This document shows positions 31,843 through 40,592 of a stretch of DNA of 42,221 nucleotides, piece after piece. The stretch's first letter is position 1, and the number at the start of each line of letters is the position of its first letter. Position numbers and translations under genes: made by a program. Below the pieces are notes generated by a model, which saw nothing but the letters and a program-made list of their open reading frames with translations, did no database searches and was not told where the DNA came from. Source of the DNA: Deltaproteobacteria bacterium (GTDB taxonomy: Bacteria; Desulfobacterota; DSM-4660; Desulfatiglandales; Desulfatiglandaceae); NCBI GenBank assembly GCA_018644785.1, contig JABGPV010000012.1, positions 1-42,221 of the forward strand, given 5' to 3'.

Positions 31843-33117
31843 TCAGGGGCCCATCAGGCGTGGTAGGAACAGACTGAGTCCGGGCCAGTAGGTAATCAGG
31901 AGCAAGGTAAAGAGCAGCAGGAGCAGAAAGGGCAGAGTGGCCCTGTACAACCGCACCACCGGCTGATCAAACCGGGAACTGGCAATGAAGAGGTTCAGAC
32001 CCACAGGGGGCGTGTTGTAGCCGATGGCCAGGTTGGCCAGAAAGATGATGCCCAGGTGGACCGGGTCAACCCCGAATCGGTCGGCCAGGGGAATGATCAG
32101 GGGGACCACCACTAAAATGGCGCTGAAAATGTCCATCATGCAACCCACCAGGATGAGGAAAATATTGAGGGCTATGAGAAAACCGATTTTGGTTTCCACT
32201 AAGCCCTCCATAAATTCCAGTATTTTCATGGGTATAAAAGCGTCCACCAGATAATTGGTGAATGCGAGGGCCGCTCCCAGAATGATCATGATGCCCCCCA
32301 CCATTTTCATGCTTTCCTTCATGATTTCGGGAAGATCGGTGAAAATATTGAGCTCCCGAAAGACCACCGTTTTGATTAACAGCACATAACCCACCGTCAG
32401 TGCAGCCGCTTCCGTGGCGGTGCAGAACCCGGAATAGATGCCGCCCAGGATGAGGATGGGAATGGGCAACTCCCATGCGGCGCCCTTAAACGCCAACCAG
32501 AATGCGTGTCCTGAAAACGCGGGACGCGCAATGCGCCATTTTCGGCCCATGTAAACGGAATAAAGACAAAGAATCCCCACCATGAGCGTCCCCGGCAGAA
32601 GTCCTGCCATGAACAGCTGTTCGATGCTCGTGCCTGAAATAAAGCCATAGAGGATGATGGGCAGGCTCGGGGGAAAATGGAGTCCCAGGCTTCCCGAAGT
32701 GGTCATCAGACCCAGGGAGAAGTCCTCACTGTAGTTATCCGAGATGAGCGCTGGAAAGAGAAGCCCGCCCAGGGCAATGATGGTGATGCCGGTGGCGCCG
32801 GTGATGGCGGTGAAAAAGGCGCAGGACACCAGGGCCACAACCCCGAGACCTCCCGGTATCCAACCGAAAAGACTTCTGGAAAAATTTACCAGGCGGGCGG
32901 ATGTACCCCCCTGGGCGAGAAGGTATCCGGCAAACGTAAACAGGGGGATTGCCAGCAGGATGGGCGTGTTGGCCAGCCTGAATATTTCGATGGGGATCGC
33001 CCCGAAAGGCACATCCGTGGTTAGAAATCCCAGCATGGCGGCCGCCAGGATGCCCACAAAAAGCGGCAGGCCCAGAATGATACACAAAATAAGAACGATC
33101 ACCATGGTGAGTATCAT
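31843..33117 (-). CDS. dctM: TRAP transporter large permease DctM
   Basis: A 424-residue very hydrophobic protein with about 12 membrane helices, the transporting subunit of a TRAP system driven by a sodium or proton gradient. Typical blocks: IPLFTFAGYLLAQGG, FFTAITGATGITI, FPPSLPIILYGFISGTSIEQLFMAGLLPG, CTATEAAAL, GCMMDIFSAILVVVPLI and ANLAIGYNTPPVGLNLFIAS. Its ATG overlaps the dctQ stop by four bases. It is the last gene of the operon. Confidence 0.95.
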   Translation of the reverse strand: MILTMVIVLILCIILGLPLFVGILAAAMLGFLTTDVPFGAIPIEIFRLANTPILLAIPLFTFAGYLLAQGGTSARLVNFSRSLFGWIPGGLGVVALVSCAFFTAITGATGITIIALGGLLFPALISDNYSEDFSLGLMTTSGSLGLHFPPSLPIILYGFISGTSIEQLFMAGLLPGTLMVGILCLYSVYMGRKWRIARPAFSGHAFWLAFKGAAWELPIPILILGGIYSGFCTATEAAALTVGYVLLIKTVVFRELNIFTDLPEIMKESMKMVGGIMIILGAALAFTNYLVDAFIPMKILEFMEGLVETKIGFLIALNIFLILVGCMMDIFSAILVVVPLIIPLADRFGVDPVHLGIIFLANLAIGYNTPPVGLNLFIASSRFDQPVVRLYRATLPFLLLLLFTLLLITYWPGLSLFLPRLMGP

Positions 33118-33641
33118 TTCAAAAGGCCTCGAACCACCTGGGTTCCCTCATGGATGGCCTTGATCAGGAATCGGAAAAAGAGCAGCGTGAACCCGAGCGG
33201 CAGGATTATCTGTCCCACCCAGCTGGGCAAATAAAACAGGCTGGTACCGCCAAATTCCATCTCCATGATCACATAATCAATGCATACCTTGACCATGATG
33301 CCGATGATGCACACTGAAACCACTGCCAGAATAAACCCTCTGACCGGAAGCCATTTGGGCGGCAGAAGCGCCCCAAAAAGATCAATTTTGATGTGTTTCC
33401 CTTCTCTGGTAAGAAGTGATGACCCCAGGAGAGTGAGCCACAGGACCAGCAGTTGAACCAGTGGACCGGACCAATCCAGGCTTCCCAGCATTTCATTGGC
33501 CCAGAGAAAATGGCCGTGGGTATAAAGACTTCTGAAAATCACCTGAACAAATGTCAGCACCACCATGGCCCAGAGTAACGCGATGATTAGCCATCCTTCA
33601 ATCCTTGCCAGGGCCCGGTCGATGCGATCGAGTGTTTTCAT
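33114..33641 (-). CDS. dctQ: TRAP transporter small permease DctQ
   Basis: A 175-residue membrane protein with four predicted helices (for example LIIALLWAMVVLTFVQVIFR and LVQLLVLWLTLLGSSLLTREG). The conserved LLTREGKHIKIDLFGALLP block and WVGQIILPLGFTLLFFRFLI near the end are typical of DctQ. It joins DctM to form the membrane part of the TRAP transporter. It lies 22 bases after dctP. Confidence 0.92.
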   Translation of the reverse strand: MKTLDRIDRALARIEGWLIIALLWAMVVLTFVQVIFRSLYTHGHFLWANEMLGSLDWSGPLVQLLVLWLTLLGSSLLTREGKHIKIDLFGALLPPKWLPVRGFILAVVSVCIIGIMVKVCIDYVIMEMEFGGTSLFYLPSWVGQIILPLGFTLLFFRFLIKAIHEGTQVVRGLLK

Positions 33642-33663
33642 GGGCTGTCCTTGGCAATACCCG

Positions 33664-34683
33664 TCAGAAGCCGGGTCTGTTCAGAATTTGATAAACCCTT
33701 GAAAGGAGTTCTTCAGGATAAATCTTATGGGTCAGTTTTCGGGCGACTTTTGTGTGCGTTAGGTAAAAGGGTTTACGCGCTTCTTCCGAAGGCACTGGAA
33801 TTACAGTGATGCCGCTGTCCTGAATCACCTGGATGGCTTCTTCTCTTTGATGGCGCAGTATTTTGGTGAGGTCCACCATGGCGCTTTTCATGGTCTTTTG
33901 AAGCAGAGTGGCCAAATCCGGGGGCAGTTTTTTGTAGTACCGGGTGGAAATCAAAATGGCGCCTGTGGCGTGTACCAGGGGAAGCGCCATCATGAATGAA
34001 AGTTTGGTGTGCCACTGAAGGGCCAGTGCGCCGAGAGGCGGTGCATACACTGTGTCGATCATTCCCGTGTTCAGCGCTGTGTTGACATCCGTTATGGCTA
34101 AAGGGATGGGATTGACCCCCATGGTTACAAACGTTTCTTTTGCAATGGGATCACCCGCCCATGCCCATATTTTGAGACCTGTAAGATCGTCCAGGCTGCG
34201 AACCGCTTTTTTAGAGAAAATATTGACATTTCCCACTTCGGCCCAGGCCAGAAGCTTGAAGCCTTTTTTCTGGAACTCTTCTGCAAAAAAGTTGAAGAGC
34301 GCTTGGTGAACCTTGTCTACTTCCTGGTCATTTTTGAAGAGATAGGGGAGATCCAGCACGCGGACCATGGGCAGAATTTTTCCAAAACCGACCCCTGAAA
34401 AAGCCGCACACTGAATCTGGCCGATCCGCATCTTTTTAAGGACATCCAGTTCATCGCCGGCAACGCCGCCGGCATAAATGCGGAGGCCCAGCCGGCCGCC
34501 GCTTTTTTCCCTGAGCTCTTTATCAACACTCCGAATCTCTTTTATCCAGGTACTGCCTTCAGGGGCCACCGTAGCAAATTTGATCAGATATTGAGGCTTT
34601 TTCCCTGCGGACACAGGTGAAGGAAGGCCCAAGAGGCACACCAGGGCCATAAGAAGCGTCATTTGGAATAATGTCTTTTTCAT
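33664..34683 (-). CDS. dctP: TRAP transporter periplasmic solute-binding protein DctP
   Basis: About 339 residues from ATG 34683, with GGAG five bases upstream. A Sec signal peptide (MKKTLFQMTLLMALVCLL to SPVSAG) precedes the mature DctP fold: IKFATVAPEGSTW, GRLGLRIYAGGVAGDELDVLKKMRIGQ, LDLPYLFKND, LTGLKIWAWAGDP, and VNTALNTGMIDTVYAPPLGALALQW. An Arg in the GLRIYAG strand region and the WAWAG segment lie where DctP proteins bind carboxylates, but the substrate is not predictable. TatT upstream suggests a TRAP-T type system in which TPR proteins associate with DctP. Confidence 0.94.
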   Translation of the reverse strand: MKKTLFQMTLLMALVCLLGLPSPVSAGKKPQYLIKFATVAPEGSTWIKEIRSVDKELREKSGGRLGLRIYAGGVAGDELDVLKKMRIGQIQCAAFSGVGFGKILPMVRVLDLPYLFKNDQEVDKVHQALFNFFAEEFQKKGFKLLAWAEVGNVNIFSKKAVRSLDDLTGLKIWAWAGDPIAKETFVTMGVNPIPLAITDVNTALNTGMIDTVYAPPLGALALQWHTKLSFMMALPLVHATGAILISTRYYKKLPPDLATLLQKTMKSAMVDLTKILRHQREEAIQVIQDSGITVIPVPSEEARKPFYLTHTKVARKLTHKIYPEELLSRVYQILNRPGF

Positions 34684-34706
34684 AAAATCTCCGTAGCTGT
34701 TCATGG

Positions 34707-35549
34707 TTATAAAAACAGTTCATCCGCCATTTCAGCGAGGGCTTCCATTTTTTGTTTTACGGCCTGGTTGATGAGGCAGGCCTCTTTCAAGTCATCGGGC
34801 TGCGCTTCGGCAACGGCCTCAACCAGGTTGAGAAACAAGGCTTTGTCTTGAACTCTGACCGAATAGTAGCGGGCAAAATAATATTGCGCCAGGAGGAATT
34901 TGCCGTCACTCAAAGTAATGGCTTTTTCAAAACATGTTTTTGCTTCCGGTGCGTTTCCGCCCAGCATTTTCGGACGCGCGGCCAGAATGGAACCCATGAG
35001 CACATAGGGGGCGCCATAGTAAAAATCAGGTTCAATTTTCAGTACCCGTTTGAGGCAGGCCTCGGCAAGGGTGCTTTCGCCAATAGCAGCGGGCTTGTCC
35101 AGGTTCAGGTTGACCCATGCATTCCAGGCCATGGTGGTCCAGAAAAGCATTTCAATGTTTTCCCGGGGTATTTTCTTTATCTGATCAAGTAGTTGACGTG
35201 AACTGGCGTTTTCAATACCCATGGCTTTCAGTCCATAGGTTTTGGCCCTGAGATAGAGTCTGGATGCCCTTTCCGGGTTATCATCTTCCACAAATAGCAT
35301 GGCATAGCCTGTAAATCCCATGCAAAGCGCAGTGAGGATCTTCGAATTGCAAGGATCATTCTTGAGAAGGCCTTCCATCAGTTTAAGCTCCGCGGGAAGG
35401 GACTCTTCGGCCAGCTTCAGATCGCATTCTTCAAAAAAAGCACTGGTGAAACCGGGGATCATGGAGGAGGCGATGGGCATGACCAAGCGGGTGCATCCCC
35501 CAGACGACAGGATGAGTAAAGCCAATAATGCGAAATAGAATTTTTTCAT
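34707..35549 (-). CDS. tatT: TatT family TRAP-associated TPR lipoprotein
   Basis: About 280 residues from ATG 35549. A lipoprotein signal peptide (KKFYFALLALLILSSGGC, lipobox SSGGC) is followed by a helical TPR-like protein: EESLPAELKLMEGLLKNDP, ALCMGFTGYAMLFVEDDN, RLYLRAKTYGLKAM, LFWTTMAWNAWVNLNLDKP, PDFYYGAPYVLMGSILAARP and LLAQYYFARYYSVRVQDK. This matches the TRAP transporter T-component family (TatT, studied in Treponema), periplasmic TPR lipoproteins that assemble with DctP. It lies between the TPR gene and dctP; its start is two bases beyond the TPR stop. Confidence 0.88.
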   Translation of the reverse strand: MKKFYFALLALLILSSGGCTRLVMPIASSMIPGFTSAFFEECDLKLAEESLPAELKLMEGLLKNDPCNSKILTALCMGFTGYAMLFVEDDNPERASRLYLRAKTYGLKAMGIENASSRQLLDQIKKIPRENIEMLFWTTMAWNAWVNLNLDKPAAIGESTLAEACLKRVLKIEPDFYYGAPYVLMGSILAARPKMLGGNAPEAKTCFEKAITLSDGKFLLAQYYFARYYSVRVQDKALFLNLVEAVAEAQPDDLKEACLINQAVKQKMEALAEMADELFL

Positions 35550-35550
35550 G

Positions 35551-36774
35551 TTAATACCCGATAAATGGATCTTTTGGTTCAATGGGCTCTTCCAGCAGCT
35601 TGTCAGCCACGAACTGCGCCCCAGCAGCATTTTTCATTTTGAATACCTGGTTGTAATAGCCAAGCGCCTGGTCTCTATTTCCGGCCAGATCATAGCTCAT
35701 GCCTATTTTAACAAGCGGCCAGGCGATCATGGTCGGGTCATGCACCGGGTCGGGATGTTTGAGGATCTCTTCCAGTGTAGATCTGGCCTCGGCAAAACGC
35801 CCACCATATAGATCGTCTATGGATTCAAGGTAAAGAGCCCGGTTTTTCCAGATGGCCGCAGTGGCGGAAGATTTTGCTTCACGGCTTCTGGCTAACAGGT
35901 CGCGCAAGGTTTCCTTGTATTGGCGATCCTTGCCCATGCGGATATGACAGACGCCTTCAAGGGTTTTGAATCTGGGGTTTTTAGGGTACTTGTTGGATAA
36001 TTCAGTGGCCAATGCCAAGGCTTTTGGAAAGTCTTGTTCAGAAAAGAGTTCAATGTAAAGGAGGACGGTTTTGGCTTCCGTTGATGAATAAGTGGCATGC
36101 AATGCTGCCTCATTCAACTTTCTGAGCCCCTCTTTTATGTCGCCACGGTGCAGAAGAAAGTAGGTCAGGAATTTCAAAACCCCTGACAGCTTGGCCGTAT
36201 AATAATCAAAGGTTCCGATCCCAAGCAGAACATCCTTGTCATCGGGTGCCATTTCCTGACAGGTTTTGAGCGCTGCAATGGCGTCGGAGGCCAGAAGGAA
36301 TGAGGAAAACATGTTGCCTTTCATGAGTTCAAAGCGGCCCTTGAACCCCAGAGCTCCCCCAAGATAGAAGAAATCGTAACTGTCCGCACCCTTATTGTCA
36401 ACACGGGTCTGGGCCACCTCTATGGCCCGATCAATCCGACTTTTAAATTCTTTCACCGTCTCCGGAGTCCAGAAACCCGCAGCCAGTCTGGACCAAGTGA
36501 TCATGGCCAGATAAAAATAGCCGCTGGGGTCTTGGGGTGCATCGGTTATCATCTTGTTGAATAAATCTTCGGCATCAGCGAACTGGCGATTGTAAATCAG
36601 ATTGATGCCATCCAGAATCCGTTGGTTTCCCTTAAAAGCCGGGCTGGGTGACCTCTCATCGGTTTCAGCGCCGTAGATAGGAGATATGGAAACACCGGGG
36701 AAAAACAGGAAGAGAAGGGTAAGGGCGCTTAGGAGGATACCTGAGAGTTTTTTTGGTGTGCCTCTGTTTTTCAT
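35551..36774 (-). CDS. Exported tetratricopeptide-repeat protein of the TRAP operon
   Basis: A 407-residue protein with a signal peptide (residues about 10-36, LLSALTLLFLFFPGVSISPIYGAE) and a helical-repeat body. TPR-like pairs are seen around FADAEDLFNKMITDAPQDPSGYFYLA, FPKALALATELSNKYPKNPRF, FAEARSTLEEILKHPDP and YDLAGNRDQALGYYNQVFKM. Middle segments (FFYLGGALGFKGRFELMKGN, LLGIGTFDYYTAKLSGVLKF) resemble periplasmic TPR proteins of unknown role. As first gene of the operon ahead of tatT, it may act as a second scaffold for the transporter; this is inference. Confidence 0.85.
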   Translation of the reverse strand: MKNRGTPKKLSGILLSALTLLFLFFPGVSISPIYGAETDERSPSPAFKGNQRILDGINLIYNRQFADAEDLFNKMITDAPQDPSGYFYLAMITWSRLAAGFWTPETVKEFKSRIDRAIEVAQTRVDNKGADSYDFFYLGGALGFKGRFELMKGNMFSSFLLASDAIAALKTCQEMAPDDKDVLLGIGTFDYYTAKLSGVLKFLTYFLLHRGDIKEGLRKLNEAALHATYSSTEAKTVLLYIELFSEQDFPKALALATELSNKYPKNPRFKTLEGVCHIRMGKDRQYKETLRDLLARSREAKSSATAAIWKNRALYLESIDDLYGGRFAEARSTLEEILKHPDPVHDPTMIAWPLVKIGMSYDLAGNRDQALGYYNQVFKMKNAAGAQFVADKLLEEPIEPKDPFIGY

Positions 36775-37067
36775 AAGCGGTTTGAGCCCCTGTCTGGTTT
36801 AGTGTTATAATGAGGTCAAATCAGTAGTACGAAAAACCGTAGACTACATGACCGTGTGTTTTTGCGCAAGTACCTAAATGGCTATGATCCATTTTTTGTT
36901 CCCTGATCCCCAGGTTTTAAAAGAGAATCTGCTTTTATGAAATAATACTGAAAGAAATTATGGTTTTTTTTCATTTGTGTATTAACATATCAAGTTAATT
37001 ATCTGAATTGGTAAAAGAAATCTCAGCGTAAGTATTGCCTGATATAAAAAATGCGGCGAGGGTGATG
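36775..37067. other. 293-base divergent region between the TPR gene and the RmlD-like gene
   Basis: AT-rich and without an open frame or tRNA. Short features include TATAAC about 50 bases before the TPR gene and the TTAA...TTAA stretch near 36990, but no promoter pair with proper spacing was convincing on either strand. Confidence 0.4.
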
Positions 37068-37946
37068 ATGAAGATACTCATTTTGGGAGCTACAGGTGGC
37101 TTGGGAAGCGATTGCAGGAGGGTGCTGGGGCAAGAGCATGAGGTGATCTGTCCTGGTAAAGAGGATGTTGATGTTGTTAGCTGGGATGTGGTCATAGAGG
37201 CTTTTGATTCATTATCCCCGGACATTGTGCTCAACTGTGTGGGTTTAACGGATCTGGAGGTTTGTGAAACAGATTCCTTTGCCTTAAGAAAAATCAACGT
37301 GGAGGGCCCCAGAAATCTGGCGCAGTCCTCCGCCAGGTTTGGCTGTAAAATTGTACATGTGTCCTGCGGACATGTCTTTGACGGGCGAAAAGCGATGCCG
37401 CAGCCGTATTTTGAAGATGACGCGCCAAATCCGCTTTCCGCCTATGGCAGAAGCAAACTGGAGAGCGAGACCGCTGTTCGCACCAACTCTCCCAACTATA
37501 TTATTGTCCGCTCACATTGGCTGTACGGCATCAACGGTAATAATTTTGTAAAATCCATTTTGCAGCACGCGGTTCGGGGCGTTTCAACGCCCATGCAGCT
37601 GCCGGATGACCAGTTCGGTGCGCCCACCTGGAGCCACCGGCTGGCATTGCAGATCAGGGAGTTGCTTAACAAAGACGGCAGGGGGTCATACCATTCCACA
37701 GCCTATGGGTATTGCAGCCCGTTTGAACTGGCACGGTATATTTTGAAAAAGCTGAAACTGAAGGCGCCCATTGAGCCTTGCAGCCTGACGGCGTTAAGCG
37801 GCGGCCACTTGCTGCCCGCCAATTGTGTTCTCGAAAACAGGCTTTCAAAGAAACAGGGCGTCAATATCATGGTAAGTTGGGAAAAGGATTTGGACACGTT
37901 TCTTGAACAATTCGGGGATCAGCTCATCAAAGAAGCCGGACCATGA
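37068..37946 (+). CDS. RmlD-like extended SDR reductase
   Basis: A 292-residue sugar-nucleotide-type reductase. The N-terminal MKILILGATGGLGSDC holds the NAD(P)-binding GxxGxxG. Next come DIVLNCVGLTDLEVCE, the position of RmlD's N-C-x-A-Y-T-x-V block, and SCGHVFDG in place of the usual STDYVFDG. The catalytic YGRSK (YxxxK) and IIVRSHWLYG follow. The changed T-D-Y region is odd but lies beside the active site; the YxxxK pair is intact. It may be dTDP-4-dehydrorhamnose reductase or a relative, and no other rhamnose genes are near. ATG 37068 has GAGG seven bases upstream. It overlaps the next gene by four bases. Confidence 0.82.
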   Translation: MKILILGATGGLGSDCRRVLGQEHEVICPGKEDVDVVSWDVVIEAFDSLSPDIVLNCVGLTDLEVCETDSFALRKINVEGPRNLAQSSARFGCKIVHVSCGHVFDGRKAMPQPYFEDDAPNPLSAYGRSKLESETAVRTNSPNYIIVRSHWLYGINGNNFVKSILQHAVRGVSTPMQLPDDQFGAPTWSHRLALQIRELLNKDGRGSYHSTAYGYCSPFELARYILKKLKLKAPIEPCSLTALSGGHLLPANCVLENRLSKKQGVNIMVSWEKDLDTFLEQFGDQLIKEAGP

Positions 37947-38395
37947 TAAAAGTATTGCTCTCGGTACTGGGGCTGTCCTATCTGGTGAGTCCCTATGACC
38001 TTTTTCCAGACTTCTTTGTCGGTGTGGGATGGCTGGATGATCTGATCGTGCTGGGAGTAATCTGGTGGTACCTGTATGTCTATAAACGCAGGAAAATAGG
38101 CTATCAAAGGGGCCGTCCCGGGTCGGATCAACATGGGCCCCAGGCATCCCGGGATGGTAACGGCAACTCGAATTCGAAAGAAGAAAAATCCACTTTTACC
38201 GGGCAGAAAGACCCCTACACCGTGCTGAAGGTGGACCGTGGGGCCTCCCAGAAAGAAATCAGGGAGGCCTACCTGGAACTCGCCAATCAGTACCACCCGG
38301 ACAAGGTGGTGCACCTGGGAGATGAATTCAGGGCGCTGGCTGAAAATCGTTTCAAGGAAATTCAGAGTGCTTATGAAGCGTTAAAAGTTAGATAG
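37943..38395 (+). CDS. DUF1232 membrane segment fused to a J-domain
   Basis: A 150-residue two-part protein. Residues 1-50 are a DUF1232-like membrane unit (YLVSPYDLFPDFFVGVGWLDDLIVLG, shown in two stretches: SPYDLFPD and GWLDDL). A basic, glycine- and serine-rich linker (about 50-88) follows. The C-terminal J-domain has DPYTVLKVDRGASQKEI and the catalytic HPD in NQYHPDKV. The HPD indicates stimulation of an Hsp70 such as DnaK at the membrane. The TAG stop is formed by the first bases of the MITE-like element at 38393. It overlaps the RmlD-like gene by four bases. Confidence 0.85.
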   Translation: MIKVLLSVLGLSYLVSPYDLFPDFFVGVGWLDDLIVLGVIWWYLYVYKRRKIGYQRGRPGSDQHGPQASRDGNGNSNSKEEKSTFTGQKDPYTVLKVDRGASQKEIREAYLELANQYHPDKVVHLGDEFRALAENRFKEIQSAYEALKVR

Positions 38396-38538
38396 TGTCC
38401 GTCCACGAATGAGAAAATTTGTTCGAGTTCAAGGAAGGCGAAAATTGTAACCGCAGGAATACATTCAAGTATTTGGAGGATTACAATTTGAGATTGACGC
38501 TGAAATCGGGCAAATTGGCCATTTGTGGATGGGCACTA
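38393..38538. mobile_element. MITE-like element between convergent genes
   Basis: Ends TAGTGTCCGTCCACGAATG (38393-38411) and CATTTGTGGATGGGCACTA (38520-38538) are inverted copies matching at 16 of 19 positions. The inside also folds back: AAATTGTAA (38442-38450) with TTACAATTT (38481-38489), AATAC with GTATT around a six-base loop, and AATTTG with CAAATT. A terminal TA at each end fits the TA target duplication of IS630/mariner-type elements. It supplies the TAG stop of both flanking genes. No transposase is inside; the open frame from 38419 is a by-product. Confidence 0.7.
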
Positions 38539-40452
38539 AATAGCGCGACCCAGTACGGCACCTTCAAAAATGGCGGACTTGGCGCTTCTCGGTTCAAGGC
38601 AGTCGCCGATACGGTGGATTTCATGCCCCATTGATTTGATTTGATTAAAAAGATCGTCTTCCGGTCGGTTTCCGATTGAAAAGACCACTTGATCCGCCGG
38701 AAGCGTCACCTGCCCGCCATCTTTTTCAGCAATGATGACCCCATTTTTTTCAATACGGATCACCCTGCAGTTGGTTTTGAAAATCACTTTGTTTTCCATG
38801 AGTTTCCGAAGCAGTATTTTCTTGGTCATGCTTTCCAGTTGGGAGGCCAGTTTGGAAAGCACTTCCACGATGGTCACCCGATACCCCTTTTCCGAAAGAT
38901 GAAGAGCGATTTCGCAGCCGGTGGGACCACCCCCCACCACCACGGTCTTTTCTCTTGCCCGTCCGTGCCCGTTCAAGGCCGCGTCTATGGAAATGACGAG
39001 GGCGTTGTCGATTCCATCAATCTGTGGATAGGCCGGCGCTGATCCTGTGGCCAGGATGACCACATCAGGCGAGTGGTTTTTCAGGGTGTCGGGTGTCACT
39101 TCCCGGTTCAGATGGCATGTTACCCCGAATCGCTCCATCTGTTTTGTCTGGAATCGGATCAGTTTCCGAAGTTCTCTTTTGTAGTGGGTGATACTTCCCA
39201 GGGTCAGTTGTCCGCCCAACTGGGATTGTCTTTCAAACAGGTGAACATCGTGTCCGCGTCTGGCGGCCACCCATGCCACATTTAAACCTCCCGGGCCCGC
39301 TCCCACCACCATCACTTTTTTGGTGGTTTGTGCGGTGTGAAAAGCCATTTCCTTTTCTCGTCCCAGGGTTGGATTGACCAGGCACTCCACCCGGCCTTTT
39401 TTGAAAATGGATTGCATGCAGGTGTTGCAGGCAATACAGGTCCTGATATCGTCCAGCCGGCCCTCGAGGGCTTTTTTGGGCATTGCCGGATCTGCCAGCA
39501 ATCCACGGCCAATGCAGACGAGGTCAGCTTTTCCGGATTTGATAATGTCTTCCGCGAGCAATGGTTCGTTTATTCTTCCCACCGCCATGATGGGAACATC
39601 CAGTTCTTTTTTGATGGCCCAGGCAAAATCGGTCAGGCACGCCTTTTCCATGAACATGGGTTGGCATATCCATTCCGGTGTTGCATCATTGCCGGCGGAT
39701 ACCTGTATGACATCAACGCCTTCTTTTACGAGAATCTTCAGGATTTCAAGGCTTTCTTCCACATCGAGGCCGTCTTTCACAAATTCCATGGCACTGATCT
39801 TAAAAGAGATGGGGTATTCTTCACCAACCCGTTTTCGAACTTCCCGAACAATCTCCCGCGCAAAACGTGTTCGGCCCGGGATGTCGCCACCGTAGGCGTC
39901 TTGACGGATATTGGAAAACCTGGATAGGAATTGATTGATCAGATATCCGTGAGCGCCATGAATTTCGATGAGTTCAAATCCCGCCTGAAGGGCGCGGTCG
40001 GCCGCATCGCCGAATTTGGTTACCAGTTCCTGGATGCCGTTCACAGTGAGGGGCGTCACGTCCCCCCGAATGGAGGGACAGGGAAGCGGTGACGGAGCAA
40101 CCGGTTGTCCATGAATGACCTTGGCGGAGGTCTGCCTTCCGCCGTGGTGGATTTGAACCGCGGGAATCGCCCCTTCCGCCTTCATGGAACGGGCGATTTT
40201 CGAAAGTCCTTCCACAAATCGATCATCATAAATTCGTGCCTGATGGGGGGAAACAATTCCCTCAGGTGACACGGCACACGCTTCCATAATGACCATGGCC
40301 GGGCCGCCGGCGGCTCTGAGTCGATAATGCTCAATGGCTTCCGGAGGAATGGATCCGTCATTTTCAATCAAAAATGAAGCCAGACCGGGCATGACGATCC
40401 TGTTTTTGAGTTTGCACCCTTTGATTGAAAATGTGGAAAAAAGGTGTTCCAT
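38536..40452 (-). CDS. NADH:flavin oxidoreductase/2,4-dienoyl-CoA reductase family enzyme
   Basis: About 638 residues from ATG 40452, with GGAGG ten bases upstream. The N-terminal old-yellow-enzyme TIM barrel (about 1-345) holds FMN: LKNRIVMPGLASFL, VQIHHGGRQTS, IHGAHGYLINQFLSRFSN and VGRINEPLLAEDII. A [4Fe-4S] motif CIACNTCMQSIFKKGRVEC links to the FAD/NAD(P) half: VVGAGPGGLNVAWVAARRG and VVVGGGPTGCEIALHLSEKG. The ending IGDCLEPRSAKSAIFEG is usual. This is the layout of 2,4-dienoyl-CoA reductase FadH and related enoate or trimethylamine-dehydrogenase-type enzymes; the substrate is undetermined. The TAG stop lies inside the right end of the MITE-like element. Confidence 0.92.
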   Translation of the reverse strand: MEHLFSTFSIKGCKLKNRIVMPGLASFLIENDGSIPPEAIEHYRLRAAGGPAMVIMEACAVSPEGIVSPHQARIYDDRFVEGLSKIARSMKAEGAIPAVQIHHGGRQTSAKVIHGQPVAPSPLPCPSIRGDVTPLTVNGIQELVTKFGDAADRALQAGFELIEIHGAHGYLINQFLSRFSNIRQDAYGGDIPGRTRFAREIVREVRKRVGEEYPISFKISAMEFVKDGLDVEESLEILKILVKEGVDVIQVSAGNDATPEWICQPMFMEKACLTDFAWAIKKELDVPIMAVGRINEPLLAEDIIKSGKADLVCIGRGLLADPAMPKKALEGRLDDIRTCIACNTCMQSIFKKGRVECLVNPTLGREKEMAFHTAQTTKKVMVVGAGPGGLNVAWVAARRGHDVHLFERQSQLGGQLTLGSITHYKRELRKLIRFQTKQMERFGVTCHLNREVTPDTLKNHSPDVVILATGSAPAYPQIDGIDNALVISIDAALNGHGRAREKTVVVGGGPTGCEIALHLSEKGYRVTIVEVLSKLASQLESMTKKILLRKLMENKVIFKTNCRVIRIEKNGVIIAEKDGGQVTLPADQVVFSIGNRPEDDLFNQIKSMGHEIHRIGDCLEPRSAKSAIFEGAVLGRAI

Positions 40453-40490
40453 TTGGGGTTTCGCCTCCTTGACACGATTCAATGCTGAAA

Positions 40491-40520
40491 AATATAAAAA
40501 ATACGAACGGAATTTGTCAA
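40491..40520 (-). promoter_or_regulatory. Promoter of the enoate reductase-like gene
   Basis: Reverse strand perfect TTGACA (40520-40515), 18-base spacer, TATATT (40496-40491); start near 40484, about 32 bases before ATG 40452. Confidence 0.6.
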
Positions 40521-40592
40521 ACAAAAACTAGAAATGTGGACAATTCAGAATTTTGATTGCAATCCGAGGTCGTGAGGGTTTATTACACGGGA

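Noticed and set aside
38419..38634. A 71-codon plus-strand frame
   Set aside because: It is made of the MITE-like element and the antisense of the enoate reductase end; no support as a gene.
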